Shown here: positions 54,509 to 62,707 of the stretch, piece after piece
Position numbering within the stretch: position 1 is the stretch's first letter
Layout: each line of letters opens with the position of its first letter
Notes under the pieces: generated by a model
The model's input: the letters and a program-made list of their open reading frames with translations, nothing else
Database searches by the model: none
What the model was told of the DNA's origin: nothing
Made by a program: the position numbers and the translations under genes
Source: Porphyromonas sp. oral taxon 275
GTDB taxonomy: Bacteria > Bacteroidota > Bacteroidia > Bacteroidales > Porphyromonadaceae
Direction of reading: 5' to 3'
Assembly: GCF_018127745.1 (NCBI RefSeq)
Contig: NZ_CP072333.1
Coordinates: 1,116,001-1,180,000 of the forward strand
DNA length: 64,000 nucleotides

Positions 54509-54556
54509 GCAGAGCCCACACGGGGCGGGCAGATAGATGAAGCCTTGGATGGAGGC

Positions 54557-56083
54557 CTAAGCCTCGCCTCCCTGAGCGGCCTTACAGAGCGCCTCGACGA
54601 GCGAGGGGATCGTTGCCTCGGGGGCGATGAGGCTCGTCGTGAGCCCTAGGCTCTGCGCCTTCTTAGCCGTCTGCGGCCCGAGGACAGCCAGGCGCACGCC
54701 CTCGAGGAGTGCCGTCTGCCCCTGAGCCTCGAGGAGGCTATGGAGGTGATCGATAGCGGAGGAGGAGCAGGCCGTCAGCCAGTCAGCCCCCGCGAAGCAG
54801 CGCTGCAGCTCCTCAGGGCGATAGGCGATGGGATGATTGGAATACAGCTCCACACGCTCTACCTGACTGCCCGCGGCCTCAAGGCTCGCGCTGAGCTCAT
54901 GCTGTGCCAGCTCCGAGCAGGGGAAGAGTAGCTGCCTGCGCCCCTCAGTCTCGGGATAGGCCGCGAGGAAGTCCGCAGCGAATCCCTCCGCCGTGTAGAC
55001 GCTCGGCATGAAGTCTGCACGCAGCCCGTGATGGCCTAGCGTCTCGGCCGTCATCGGCCCGACAACGGCCAGCCCTAGCCCAGCCAGCGCGCGGGCATCG
55101 CGCCCCGAGCGCTCCAGCGCAGCGAAGAAATACTGCACCGCGTTGGGCGAGGTAAAGAGCAGCCAATCGTAGCGCGACAGATCCGAGAGCACGGCTTCCA
55201 GCTGGGGACGCGCCTCCGTGCGCTCAGCGATCTCTATGCTCGGCAGCAGACGCACCTGGGCTCCCTGAGCGCGCAGGCCCTCGGCCAGGCCAGAGGCCTG
55301 CTGCTGGGCGCGCGTCACGATGATACGCTTGCCTTCTAGCGGCTTAGGCTGTCGCCCCGCGGCGAGGCTCAGGACTTCGCCCACGACGAAGAGCCCCGGG
55401 GCGAGGGCGCTATAGTCCTCCGTCGAGGCGGCAAAGGCCCCCAGCGTCTCGGAGCGTAGCTGCTGCTCGGGGCTGGTACCCTTGCTGAGGATAGCCGCAG
55501 GACGCTCGGCGGACATGCCCGCCCCGAGGAGCGCCGCGGAGATCTTCGCCACCTGACGCATCCCCATATAGAAGACGAGCGTCCCAGGGAGCTTCGCCAG
55601 ACTCGTCCAGTCGAGCTCGGGCAGGCCCTCATCCTCCGTATAGGCCGTGATACAGGTGAAGGCTTGGCTCAGCCCTCTATGGGTAATAGGGATATCGAAG
55701 TAGGCAGGCGCCGCCAGTCCCGAGCTGATCCCAGGGACGATCTCGTAGGGGATGCCTGCGCTGCGTAGGGCGAGCATCTCCTCTCCCCCGCGGCCGAAGA
55801 CGAAGGGATCGCCCCCCTTGAGCCGCACGATACAGCCGCCGCGCTGCTCGGCCAGCTCCACCAGCAGGGCGTTGATCTCACGCTGGTGCATGGAGTGCCC
55901 CGCGGCACGCTTCCCTGCGGGGATACGCTCTGCCCGATCGGGGATGAGGGCAAGGATCTCGGGCGAGACAAGGGCATCGTAGACGACGATATCGGCGCGG
56001 CTCAGCAGCTCATAGGCGCGGCGGGTCAAGAGACGCGGGTCGCCAGGGCCCGCACCCACTAGGTGTACTTGGGTCTTCTTCAT
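54557..56083 (-). CDS. cobA-hemD: Uroporphyrinogen-III C-methyltransferase / uroporphyrinogen-III synthase fusion
   Basis: 508 residues. N-terminal SUMT domain about 1-245: VHLVGAGPGDPRLLTRRA, VRLKGGDPFVFGRGGEE and YEIVPGISSG, the SAM-dependent enzyme that makes precorrin-2. C-terminal HemD domain about 255-500: RIIVTRAQQQASGLAEGLRA, LLFTSPNAVQYFFAAL and TACSSSAIDHL. The order means that ring closure and the two methylations are done by one polypeptide. Start at 56083 overlaps hemC by 4 bp. Last gene of the six-gene cobalt/tetrapyrrole operon. Confidence 0.95.
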   Translation of the reverse strand: MKKTQVHLVGAGPGDPRLLTRRAYELLSRADIVVYDALVSPEILALIPDRAERIPAGKRAAGHSMHQREINALLVELAEQRGGCIVRLKGGDPFVFGRGGEEMLALRSAGIPYEIVPGISSGLAAPAYFDIPITHRGLSQAFTCITAYTEDEGLPELDWTSLAKLPGTLVFYMGMRQVAKISAALLGAGMSAERPAAILSKGTSPEQQLRSETLGAFAASTEDYSALAPGLFVVGEVLSLAAGRQPKPLEGKRIIVTRAQQQASGLAEGLRAQGAQVRLLPSIEIAERTEARPQLEAVLSDLSRYDWLLFTSPNAVQYFFAALERSGRDARALAGLGLAVVGPMTAETLGHHGLRADFMPSVYTAEGFAADFLAAYPETEGRRQLLFPCSELAQHELSASLEAAGSQVERVELYSNHPIAYRPEELQRCFAGADWLTACSSSAIDHLHSLLEAQGQTALLEGVRLAVLGPQTAKKAQSLGLTTSLIAPEATIPSLVEALCKAAQGGEA

Positions 56084-56976
56084 AGGGCAAAGTCCTTTCT
56101 AAGTCGCTCGGCGAGCTCCAGCACATAGCTCTCGGCCTCGCTGCGAGGTAGGACACGACGCTCGCTGTAGTGCTGCTGGCCGTCCTCACTGGCGAAGAAG
56201 ACCCGCAGCTCGGCCTCCTCGCCCGTAATATGACAGACGCAGCCCAGCGGCAGCGCACAGCCTCCGCCCAGCGCCTGGAGCAGTCGGCGCTCGAGGCCGA
56301 CCTCCTCTGCCGTCACCGTATCGTGGATGGATCGGAGGAGCTCCAGCAGCTGCTCGTCGGACTGCCGTACGTGTACGGCGATGGCGGCTTGCCCTGGGGC
56401 GGGCACGATGAGCTCCTCGGGGATGGGCTGACGCGCCACCTCGAGGCCAAGGCGACTAAGGCCGGCCTCCGCTAGGAGAATAGCATCGTACTGCCCAGAC
56501 TCGAGCTTCGCCAGGCGCGTATCTATGTTGCCGCGTATGGCCGCCGTACGTAGCTGGGGGTAGTGTACGGCCAGCTGGTAGGCGCGTCGACGGCTCGAGG
56601 TACCGATGAGGGCACCTACGGGGAGCGCTTCGAACGAAGGCGCCCCGATCAGACTGTCCACCGTCACCGCTCGGGGCAGGATAGCCCCGATGCAGGTGCC
56701 CTCGGCTGGGACGACGGGCAGATCCTTGAGGCTATGTACCGCCAGGTCGATCTTCCCCGTCCTGAGGGCGTGCTCCAGCTCCTTGGTGAAGAGCCCCTTG
56801 TCGCCCGAGGCGTCAAGGGCGAGCTGCTGGAGCCGATCGCCCTTAGTCTTGATGACCCGTAGCTCGATCTCCAGCTCGGGGTGCTGTGCGAGGAGGGCCT
56901 CACGCACCATCATGCTCTGCTGTAGGGCGAGCTGACTGCCGCGTGTGCCGAGGATGAGTGCTCTAGGCTTCGTCAT
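56080..56976 (-). CDS. hemC: Hydroxymethylbilane synthase
   Basis: Joins four porphobilinogen units into the linear tetrapyrrole. 298 residues. Cys240 in GGGCALPLG carries the dipyrromethane cofactor; Asp85 in HSLKDLP is the catalytic acid; TRGSQLALQQS and IRGNIDTRL are also present. Start at ATG 56976 (MTKPRALILGTRGS), overlapping hemA by 14 bp; a longer frame within hemA is rejected. Overlaps cobA-hemD by 4 bp, so translation is coupled. Confidence 0.96.
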   Translation of the reverse strand: MTKPRALILGTRGSQLALQQSMMVREALLAQHPELEIELRVIKTKGDRLQQLALDASGDKGLFTKELEHALRTGKIDLAVHSLKDLPVVPAEGTCIGAILPRAVTVDSLIGAPSFEALPVGALIGTSSRRRAYQLAVHYPQLRTAAIRGNIDTRLAKLESGQYDAILLAEAGLSRLGLEVARQPIPEELIVPAPGQAAIAVHVRQSDEQLLELLRSIHDTVTAEEVGLERRLLQALGGGCALPLGCVCHITGEEAELRVFFASEDGQQHYSERRVLPRSEAESYVLELAERLRKDFAL

Positions 56977-58228
56977 GGAGCTTGTCCTGTATATGGGTGA
57001 AGATGTGATGTAGTGCCGAGGCATAGCGGCTGTGGCCCGCCTCTTCGCTGAGCTCGCGCAGGGCAGAGACGATGGCCGTAGTATAGGTGATGCGCAGGTG
57101 CTCATCCCAGTGGGCGACGAGCTGGCGATGCTCCTCAGGGAGTTCGCTGGGTAGACGGCTGAGCTCACGCATAAGGAGCTGCTGCGAGGTCTCCTGGATG
57201 CGACCGATGACCTTACGCACCTCGGAGGCTTCGCACCAGGTGATGTACTCCGAGATCATCGTATCGATGTAGGCCGAGAGGGCTGCGGCCGCCTCGGGGT
57301 CTTGGGCCTCTAGGAGCTGTGCCCCACGTAGGTCATCGATGGTGTAGAGCCTAATGGAGTGATCTTCGTCAATGGCAGGGTCGACATTGCGCGGGACGGC
57401 CATGTCGAAGAAGGTACGTCGTCCCGAGCTCTCGCCGAGGAGCTCCTCCGTGACGATAGGGCTCTGGGAGGAGGTCGCGACGAAGGTCACCGCAGCCCCC
57501 GCCAGGGCCTCTCGGAGCTGATCGCCCGAGAAGAGGCGCTCCAGGCCATGGCGCCGCGCGAAGACCTCCCCGCGCTCCTTCGTCCTATTGTAGAGGTGTA
57601 TGTGGACCGCCCCGAGCTGCTGCAGGCGCTCGGTGATGACCTCGGCCATCTGCCCCGCCCCTAGGATGAGGATGGGGCGCTGCAGGTAGCCAGGATCACG
57701 CCTGGCGAGGAAGTCCACCGCGGCAGCCCCTGCCGAGATAGGCGTCGCCGAGACGAGGTACTGCGAGCGCACCCCCTTGGCCGTCTCGAAGGCCTTATGC
57801 ATGAGGCGCGTCAGGAAGGAGGTCGTCTGCTCCTGGTCCTTGGCGCGACGGAAGGCGTCCTTGAGTTGCCCGAGGATCTGCGTCTCGCCCTGCACCATGG
57901 ACTCGAGGCCCGAGGAGAGGCGGAAGAGGTGACGGATCGCCGCCTCGTGCTGCTGGGTGACGAAGATCCCCTCGTCCCCGCGGGTGCGTACCCGCTTGAA
58001 GTCATAGAGGCTGCGGATCAGCCGCTCCTCATGCTCGCGTGTGATAGCCTCGTCGCAGTCGTAGTAGACCTCGAGGCGATTGCAGGTCGAGAGGACGAGC
58101 CCCCCGAGTATGTAGCCCGCCCGCCGCCACTCGTCGATGAGGTAGCGCGCCTCCTCGGGCGAGAAGGCGAACTGCTCACGGCGCGAGAGCGAGGCGGTCT
58201 TGTGGTTGATACTGATTAAGCCTATCAT
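56963..58228 (-). CDS. hemA: Glutamyl-tRNA reductase
   Basis: First committed tetrapyrrole step in the C5 route, reducing glutamyl-tRNA to glutamate-1-semialdehyde. 421 residues. Cys49 in LSTCNRLEVY is the active-site nucleophile; LFRLSSGLESMVQGETQILGQLKDA is the core signature region (about residues 97-121); ILGAGQMAEV is the NADPH site; a C-terminal dimerisation helix follows. It overlaps the CbiQ-CbiO-SirC gene by 4 bp and hemC by 14 bp. hemL and hemB are not in the window. Confidence 0.96.
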   Translation of the reverse strand: MIGLISINHKTASLSRREQFAFSPEEARYLIDEWRRAGYILGGLVLSTCNRLEVYYDCDEAITREHEERLIRSLYDFKRVRTRGDEGIFVTQQHEAAIRHLFRLSSGLESMVQGETQILGQLKDAFRRAKDQEQTTSFLTRLMHKAFETAKGVRSQYLVSATPISAGAAAVDFLARRDPGYLQRPILILGAGQMAEVITERLQQLGAVHIHLYNRTKERGEVFARRHGLERLFSGDQLREALAGAAVTFVATSSQSPIVTEELLGESSGRRTFFDMAVPRNVDPAIDEDHSIRLYTIDDLRGAQLLEAQDPEAAAALSAYIDTMISEYITWCEASEVRKVIGRIQETSQQLLMRELSRLPSELPEEHRQLVAHWDEHLRITYTTAIVSALRELSEEAGHSRYASALHHIFTHIQDKLHDEA

Positions 58229-60285
58229 CGTAGCCTTAGCTGTGCGAATAGTTTCTCTTTGCCAGCCTCGTAGGCCGCACGGGCCTCGGCGGCGGCCTCC
58301 CCCTCCTCTAGGCGGTGCGCGGCGCGGCGTAGCTCGCTGAGCTGCTGCAGCTCGCTGGCGAGGCCCTCGGGGAGCTGTGCGCCCCAGTGCGCCTTGAGCG
58401 CCTGCGTCAGCTCGGGTAGGCGGTAGTCGCTACGCAAGCTGAGGGTAAGCCCCTCGCGCTGCAGGGTAGCACCCAGCTGCACCGACCCTAGGAGTGGATC
58501 ACTGAGGCAGGCATAGAGTCTGCCCGCTGCCTCCAGCTCGCGTGCCAGCTCTGCCTCACGTGCTCGATCACCGAGTGCCAGGAGAACGAGCTGCGCCCCT
58601 CTGAGGTCTTCGATCCCTCGGTAGCGCCCTTCCTCCCAGTTGCATAGCCCCGCGGCAACCGCCTCCGCCAGCTCGGGGCAGAGGCTCGGGGCGAGGATAC
58701 GCAGCGGGATGCGGCGCTCCAGGAGGCTCTGAGCCTTGCGCCAAGCACCCTTGCCTCCCCCGACGACCAAGATAGGATAAGACGGGGCGTGCAGGAATAC
58801 GGGCAGGCTGTACTCACTGTCCTTGCGCTCGCGCTCAGTGACAAAGGCAGCAGGGCGCGGAGCGGACTGCGCTACCTTGAAGGCCCAGGGCTGGGCGAGC
58901 CCTACCTGCTGCAGGAGCGCCTCGTCCTGCCAGAAGGCAGCGGCCGCACGGTGCGTACGTAGCTCGCCGCGCTCGAGGAGGATAACTTCCTCCGCCAGCT
59001 GATAGGCGAGCTCCATGTCGTGCGTGGAGACGATGAGGGTCTTGCCCGCTGCCCTCAGCTCCTCGAGGAGCCCGAGGACACGGCGCGTATAGACGGCGTC
59101 GAGGGCGGCCGTCGGCTCGTCCAGGAGGATGACCTCAGGATCGGTCGAGAGGACTGCGACGAGTGCGAGCCACTTGCGCTGCCCCTCGCTGAGCTCGTGT
59201 GGAGCACGGTGACGGAGTGGACGGAGCTCGTAGCGCTCTAGGAGCTCCTCGAGGCGCTGCTCGAGGGCAGCTTCGGCGAGGCCTAGCTTGCGCAGGCCGT
59301 AGCGCAGCTCGTCCTCCACGGAGGGGGTGAAAAGCTGGTAGTTGGAGTTCTGCAGCACGAGGGCGATGCGTCGGCGCAGGAGGCTGCGCTCCTTGGATGG
59401 GACGAGCTGCCCCTCTAGGAGAAGCTCGCCCGACCAGCCCTCGAGGAGGCCCGAGAGCAGGAGGAAGAGCGTGGACTTCCCCGCGCCATTATGCCCCAAG
59501 AGGGCGATGCTCGCCCCTCGCTTGATCTCTAGGTCGAGGCTCTTGAGCGCCTCCTCGGCCTCCTCATAGCGGTAGCCGAGCCCGCGCAGCTCGAGCACAA
59601 GCGGCGTCGTAGAGGGTGCGGAGGGTGCTGCGGGCTCATCCTCATAGCCGCGGCTCTGCAGGCCTAGGTAGAGCTTGTCGGCCTCTACCTGCGAGAGGAT
59701 GAAGGTGCGGGAGAGGAGCAGCGTGCTGTCGGCGATCTGCGCGGAGAGCCCGCCCTGATAGCCGAGGCGACTGAGCTGCGCGCGCCGTATCTGCGTCGTC
59801 GTCTCCTCGAGGACGAAGATATAGCGGTAGGTCAGCTCCACTAGCTCGATGAAGAGCTGCGGCACGCCGAGGCTGCGCAGCACGCTGTAGAGGCGGTAGA
59901 GGGGCAGGAGCTGCAGAAGCGCCAGCAGGATGAGGGCGGAGCTGAAGCTACGCAGCCCCGTGCTGAGGGCTTGCCTTAGCCCCGCATAGCCTATTCCCCA
60001 GCCGCCCCAGTCCCAGTAGAGCGTGCTCGCATCCCCACGCTCGAGAGCGATGGGGAGGATGGAGAGGGCGAGGACCAGGAGCAGGAGGCTGAGGCGCCGC
60101 GTCAGCTGCAGCCGCGAGCCGCGGTAGCAGGTATAGAGGGCGGCGAGGTAGCCCGCCAGAAGGAGGCAGCGTAGCCCCCAGTGCTCGAGGTAGAGCGTCA
60201 GCACGACGAGAGCAAGCGCCCCGAGGAGGAGTGCTTGCTCTAGCCTCAGGCTGGGACGCCAGGAGCAAAAGCGTGTATGACTCAT
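58225..60285 (-). CDS. CbiQ-CbiO-SirC triple fusion: cobalt ECF transporter T and A parts plus precorrin-2 dehydrogenase-like domain
   Basis: 686 residues. Region 1-225 is an EcfT/CbiQ membrane protein with about five helices and the coupling motif LQSRGYE (209-215). Region 228-470 is a CbiO-type ABC ATPase: GHNGAGKST (264-272), LSEGQ (365-369), ILLDEPTAALD (386-396), His422. Region 500-650 is a CysG/Met8/SirC N-terminal-like domain: LVVGGGKGAWRKAQSLLE and YACLSDPLLGS, where Asp596 lies at or next to the Asp considered essential in CysG. The substrate-binding partner CbiM is 10 bp upstream and hemA overlaps by 4 bp. It would couple cobalt uptake to sirohydrochlorin synthesis; whether the C-terminal domain is active is open, since the usual T-GG-x-SP loop is replaced. 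Confidence 0.88.
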   Translation of the reverse strand: MSHTRFCSWRPSLRLEQALLLGALALVVLTLYLEHWGLRCLLLAGYLAALYTCYRGSRLQLTRRLSLLLLVLALSILPIALERGDASTLYWDWGGWGIGYAGLRQALSTGLRSFSSALILLALLQLLPLYRLYSVLRSLGVPQLFIELVELTYRYIFVLEETTTQIRRAQLSRLGYQGGLSAQIADSTLLLSRTFILSQVEADKLYLGLQSRGYEDEPAAPSAPSTTPLVLELRGLGYRYEEAEEALKSLDLEIKRGASIALLGHNGAGKSTLFLLLSGLLEGWSGELLLEGQLVPSKERSLLRRRIALVLQNSNYQLFTPSVEDELRYGLRKLGLAEAALEQRLEELLERYELRPLRHRAPHELSEGQRKWLALVAVLSTDPEVILLDEPTAALDAVYTRRVLGLLEELRAAGKTLIVSTHDMELAYQLAEEVILLERGELRTHRAAAAFWQDEALLQQVGLAQPWAFKVAQSAPRPAAFVTERERKDSEYSLPVFLHAPSYPILVVGGGKGAWRKAQSLLERRIPLRILAPSLCPELAEAVAAGLCNWEEGRYRGIEDLRGAQLVLLALGDRAREAELARELEAAGRLYACLSDPLLGSVQLGATLQREGLTLSLRSDYRLPELTQALKAHWGAQLPEGLASELQQLSELRRAAHRLEEGEAAAEARAAYEAGKEKLFAQLRLR

Positions 60286-60294
60286 GTAGCTACT

Positions 60295-61311
60295 CTAGGC
60301 CTCCTCCTGCTTACGACTATGTAGGTACTTCCTCAGCCCCCAGACGAAGAGCGCGATACCGATAGCGACCTGCAGGGCGAAGAGGTAGGCCTCACCGTCC
60401 CCGGGGTCGAAGCCCTCCCAGAAGGGCTGCTCCTGGAAGTGGGGCGCGATCTGCCCGATCATCTCCCCAGCCTGGTCGTCCGTCCCGGTGCCGATGTCGA
60501 AGAAGTTCGTCAGGATCGGCAGCGCCAAGCAGACGAGCCCGAGGACCCCGAGGAGGATCAGCTGCGGGCGGCGTACACCGCTACGTCTAGGCGCTGCTGG
60601 CGACTGCTGTAGGAGTAGGGACTGCCCACTCTGAGCTAGCAGCCCGATGACGAGCACCGTCATCACCCCCTCGAGGATGGAGAGCGGGACCTGCGTGATG
60701 GCGAAGATACCGAGGAACTTCCACGCCGCCCCGAGGATACCCCCGACGGGATCGGGATAGGCTAGTGCCAGCTGGAAGGAGGTAGCGATATAGGTCGCCA
60801 TCGAGCCGCAGAAGGTAGCGACAAAGATGGTAAGGCGCTGCCCGAGTCCTAGACGACCGAGGCCGCGGTAGAGGGCGTAGGCGACGAAGGGCCCCGCGAT
60901 GGAGAGGGAGAAGATATTCGCCCCGAGGGTGCTGATACCGCCGTGGGCCAGCAGTAGCGCCTGGAAGAGCAGGACGATCGTCCCCACCAGCGGCAGGGCC
61001 ATGGGGCCAACAGCGAGTGTCCCAAAGGTCGTCCCCGTCAGGTGAGAGCTGCTCCCCGCGACGGAGGGCATCTTGAGCGCCGAGAGGATGAAGACAAAGG
61101 CGGCCGAGAGGGCGAAGGTGCTGCGCATGCGGGGCGTAGCCTTGATCTGCCGCGCTACGTAGCGGTAGCTGAGCAGGACAAAGGGCAGCGAGATGAGAAG
61201 CCACAGGAGGCACCACCTCAGCGGCAGGAAGCCCTCCATAATATGCATGGCCGAGGCTGGCTGCAGTGCGAGGACTGCTGCCAGCGCCAGTAGATAGATA
61301 CGTCTAAGCAT
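60295..61311 (-). CDS. cbiM: Cobalt ECF transporter, CbiM-CbiN fusion
   Basis: 338 residues. After an N-terminal signal-like helix ending QPASA, the mature protein would begin Met22-His23 in MHIMEGFLP, whose N-terminal amino group and His bind the metal in CbiM. The seven-helix core contains KMPSVAGSSSHLTGTTFG. A C-terminal part about 245-338 has two helices around an acidic loop (GTDDQAGEMIGQIAP, WEGFDPGDGE), similar to CbiN. Hence substrate-binding and accessory subunits are joined. Nickel cannot be excluded, but the cobaltochelatase next door favours cobalt. Confidence 0.9.
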   Translation of the reverse strand: MLRRIYLLALAAVLALQPASAMHIMEGFLPLRWCLLWLLISLPFVLLSYRYVARQIKATPRMRSTFALSAAFVFILSALKMPSVAGSSSHLTGTTFGTLAVGPMALPLVGTIVLLFQALLLAHGGISTLGANIFSLSIAGPFVAYALYRGLGRLGLGQRLTIFVATFCGSMATYIATSFQLALAYPDPVGGILGAAWKFLGIFAITQVPLSILEGVMTVLVIGLLAQSGQSLLLQQSPAAPRRSGVRRPQLILLGVLGLVCLALPILTNFFDIGTGTDDQAGEMIGQIAPHFQEQPFWEGFDPGDGEAYLFALQVAIGIALFVWGLRKYLHSRKQEEA

Positions 61312-61333
61312 AGGCTAAGGCTGAGAGAGAGGA

Positions 61334-62236
61334 CTAGTGCTGGTGCTGCTGGCGCTCGGCCTCTACGAGGTGATCGATCCAGATCTGACGGATGGAGGCG
61401 AAGTCCCCCAGCCCCTTGAGATGGCAGTTGCTATCCTCTATGGTATAGCCCAGCTGGCTGAAGCGTACGCGCCAGCTCTGTTCCTCGAGCGGCTCCTCGG
61501 GGTCGTAGTCGCCCAGCATATCATTCTGCGCGTGGTCTCCCGCCACGCTCATCAGCGGCAGGAAGTTGATGACACAGCCAGGGGGGCAAGTCGCGGCGAG
61601 CTGCTCGGCCACGTGCTCGAAGAGCAGCGAGCCATAGTCCACCGTCCCGACGAAGAAGCGGGGCGAGCGCGTCTGTAGGTACTCCGCTAGGCGATCATAG
61701 CGCCCATTGGCCTCGGGGTACTTGTCCGTATGATTGCCATGCCCCATCAGGACGACCGCTTCGCCTCGATCTAGACGCTCCTCAAAGAGGCTGTACAGGC
61801 AATCCCCTACCCGAGCGATGTCGTGGCTACTCCAGAGCAGGGGCACCCCTACCGTCGTCGGGATCTCGGGATAGTTGCGGCGGAACTGGGGGATGTACCT
61901 ATCCTCGATGAAGGAGTACTCCAGCCCAGGGATGACGTGCAGGCTCTGGATGCTCACCTGGCGGTAGCCTGCGGCACCGATAGCCTCCAGCCACTTATCC
62001 GTGGTGTAGTACTGCTCCCCCGAGCGCTCGGCCCACTTGCGGATGCAGAACTTGGAGGTGAAGGCGAGGAAGATATCTCGGTCGGGGAAGTGCTCGGCGA
62101 AGCTCGCCTTGAGGCGCTCGAAGGTGGCGTGCGGCCCTGGCAGCGTGCTGCCGAAGGTCACGAGCAGGAGGGCCCTATCGTGCTGCTTGGTGAGGGACTG
62201 GGGCGTCGGGATGCGGTTTTGGTGGCATGCGTCCAT
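61334..62236 (-). CDS. cbiK: Sirohydrochlorin cobaltochelatase CbiK
   Basis: Inserts cobalt into sirohydrochlorin, the entry to anaerobic B12 synthesis. 300 residues. His166 in LMGHGNHT and His235 in AGDHAQNDM match the two metal-binding His of the Salmonella enzyme; LLVTFGSTLPGP and LHVIPGLEY are also conserved. No signal peptide is visible, so it is cytoplasmic. First gene of the operon, 22 bp before cbiMN. A ~20-residue lead precedes the first beta strand; a later start is possible. Confidence 0.93.
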   Translation of the reverse strand: MDACHQNRIPTPQSLTKQHDRALLLVTFGSTLPGPHATFERLKASFAEHFPDRDIFLAFTSKFCIRKWAERSGEQYYTTDKWLEAIGAAGYRQVSIQSLHVIPGLEYSFIEDRYIPQFRRNYPEIPTTVGVPLLWSSHDIARVGDCLYSLFEERLDRGEAVVLMGHGNHTDKYPEANGRYDRLAEYLQTRSPRFFVGTVDYGSLLFEHVAEQLAATCPPGCVINFLPLMSVAGDHAQNDMLGDYDPEEPLEEQSWRVRFSQLGYTIEDSNCHLKGLGDFASIRQIWIDHLVEAERQQHQH

Positions 62237-62308
62237 AGATGTATAAGCAATCTAAATAGTTAGTCTGTAGGGCTATGCTCACGCAGTGAAGCCCACTAGA
62301 TTGTCTCG

Positions 62309-62316
62309 CAAAGGTA
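62309..62316 (-). promoter_or_regulatory. -7 promoter box of the cobalt/tetrapyrrole operon
   Basis: Minus-strand TACCTTTG, 72 bp before the ATG at 62236. No cobalamin riboswitch consensus is seen in the leader. Confidence 0.65.
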
Positions 62317-62661
62317 GCCATAATAATCCTATCCGCTGGCGCCTGCCTCCTTCAGCCCCAAGGCCACAGGTCTAGGGTAAGCGCTACCCCATCCTAGGAA
62401 AGAGGGCGAAGACTAAGGCGCAGCGGCGCGCACCTTATAGGCGGGGGCATCCTGAGAGATACCAGTCAGCCTCTCGAGGGACGTCAGTGGCGAGGCTGAG
62501 GGACGTCAGTGAGCGGCACGAGGGATATCAGTAAGCGAGCTGGGATGCGCCTGTCTGCTCGCTGTGCCCCTTGACGCAAGCAATCCCTTAGCCCCATGTC
62601 GACGCAGGCCTCGAGTAGGGGCAGGACGGAGCTGGGGCTGGGCTGAGCGCTATAGATTGCG
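62317..62661. other. Divergent gap between cbiK and the barrel protein gene
   Basis: Contains repeat array G (62453-62534) about 140 bp upstream of the cbiK promoter. Nothing else recognisable. Confidence 0.6.
62453..62534. repeat. Four-unit 22-bp palindromic array, copy G
   Basis: Cores at 62453-62468, 62475-62490, 62497-62512 and 62519-62534, pitch 22. Central hexamers are GATACC, GACGTC, GACGTC, GATATC; here both inner units have the GACGTC centre. Most right halves are CAGTSA, as in copy A. Confidence 0.9.
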
Positions 62662-62669
62662 TACCTTTG
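62662..62669 (+). promoter_or_regulatory. -7 promoter box of the barrel protein gene
   Basis: TACCTTTG, 38 bp before the ATG at 62708. Confidence 0.7.
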
Positions 62670-62707
62670 CGGAGACAAACATTATCTCTAATTCAAAACC
62701 GTAAACT

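Noticed and set aside
62237-62340. Cobalamin riboswitch before cbiK
   Set aside because: No B12-box consensus was seen and the leader is about 65 bases long, too short for the aptamer.
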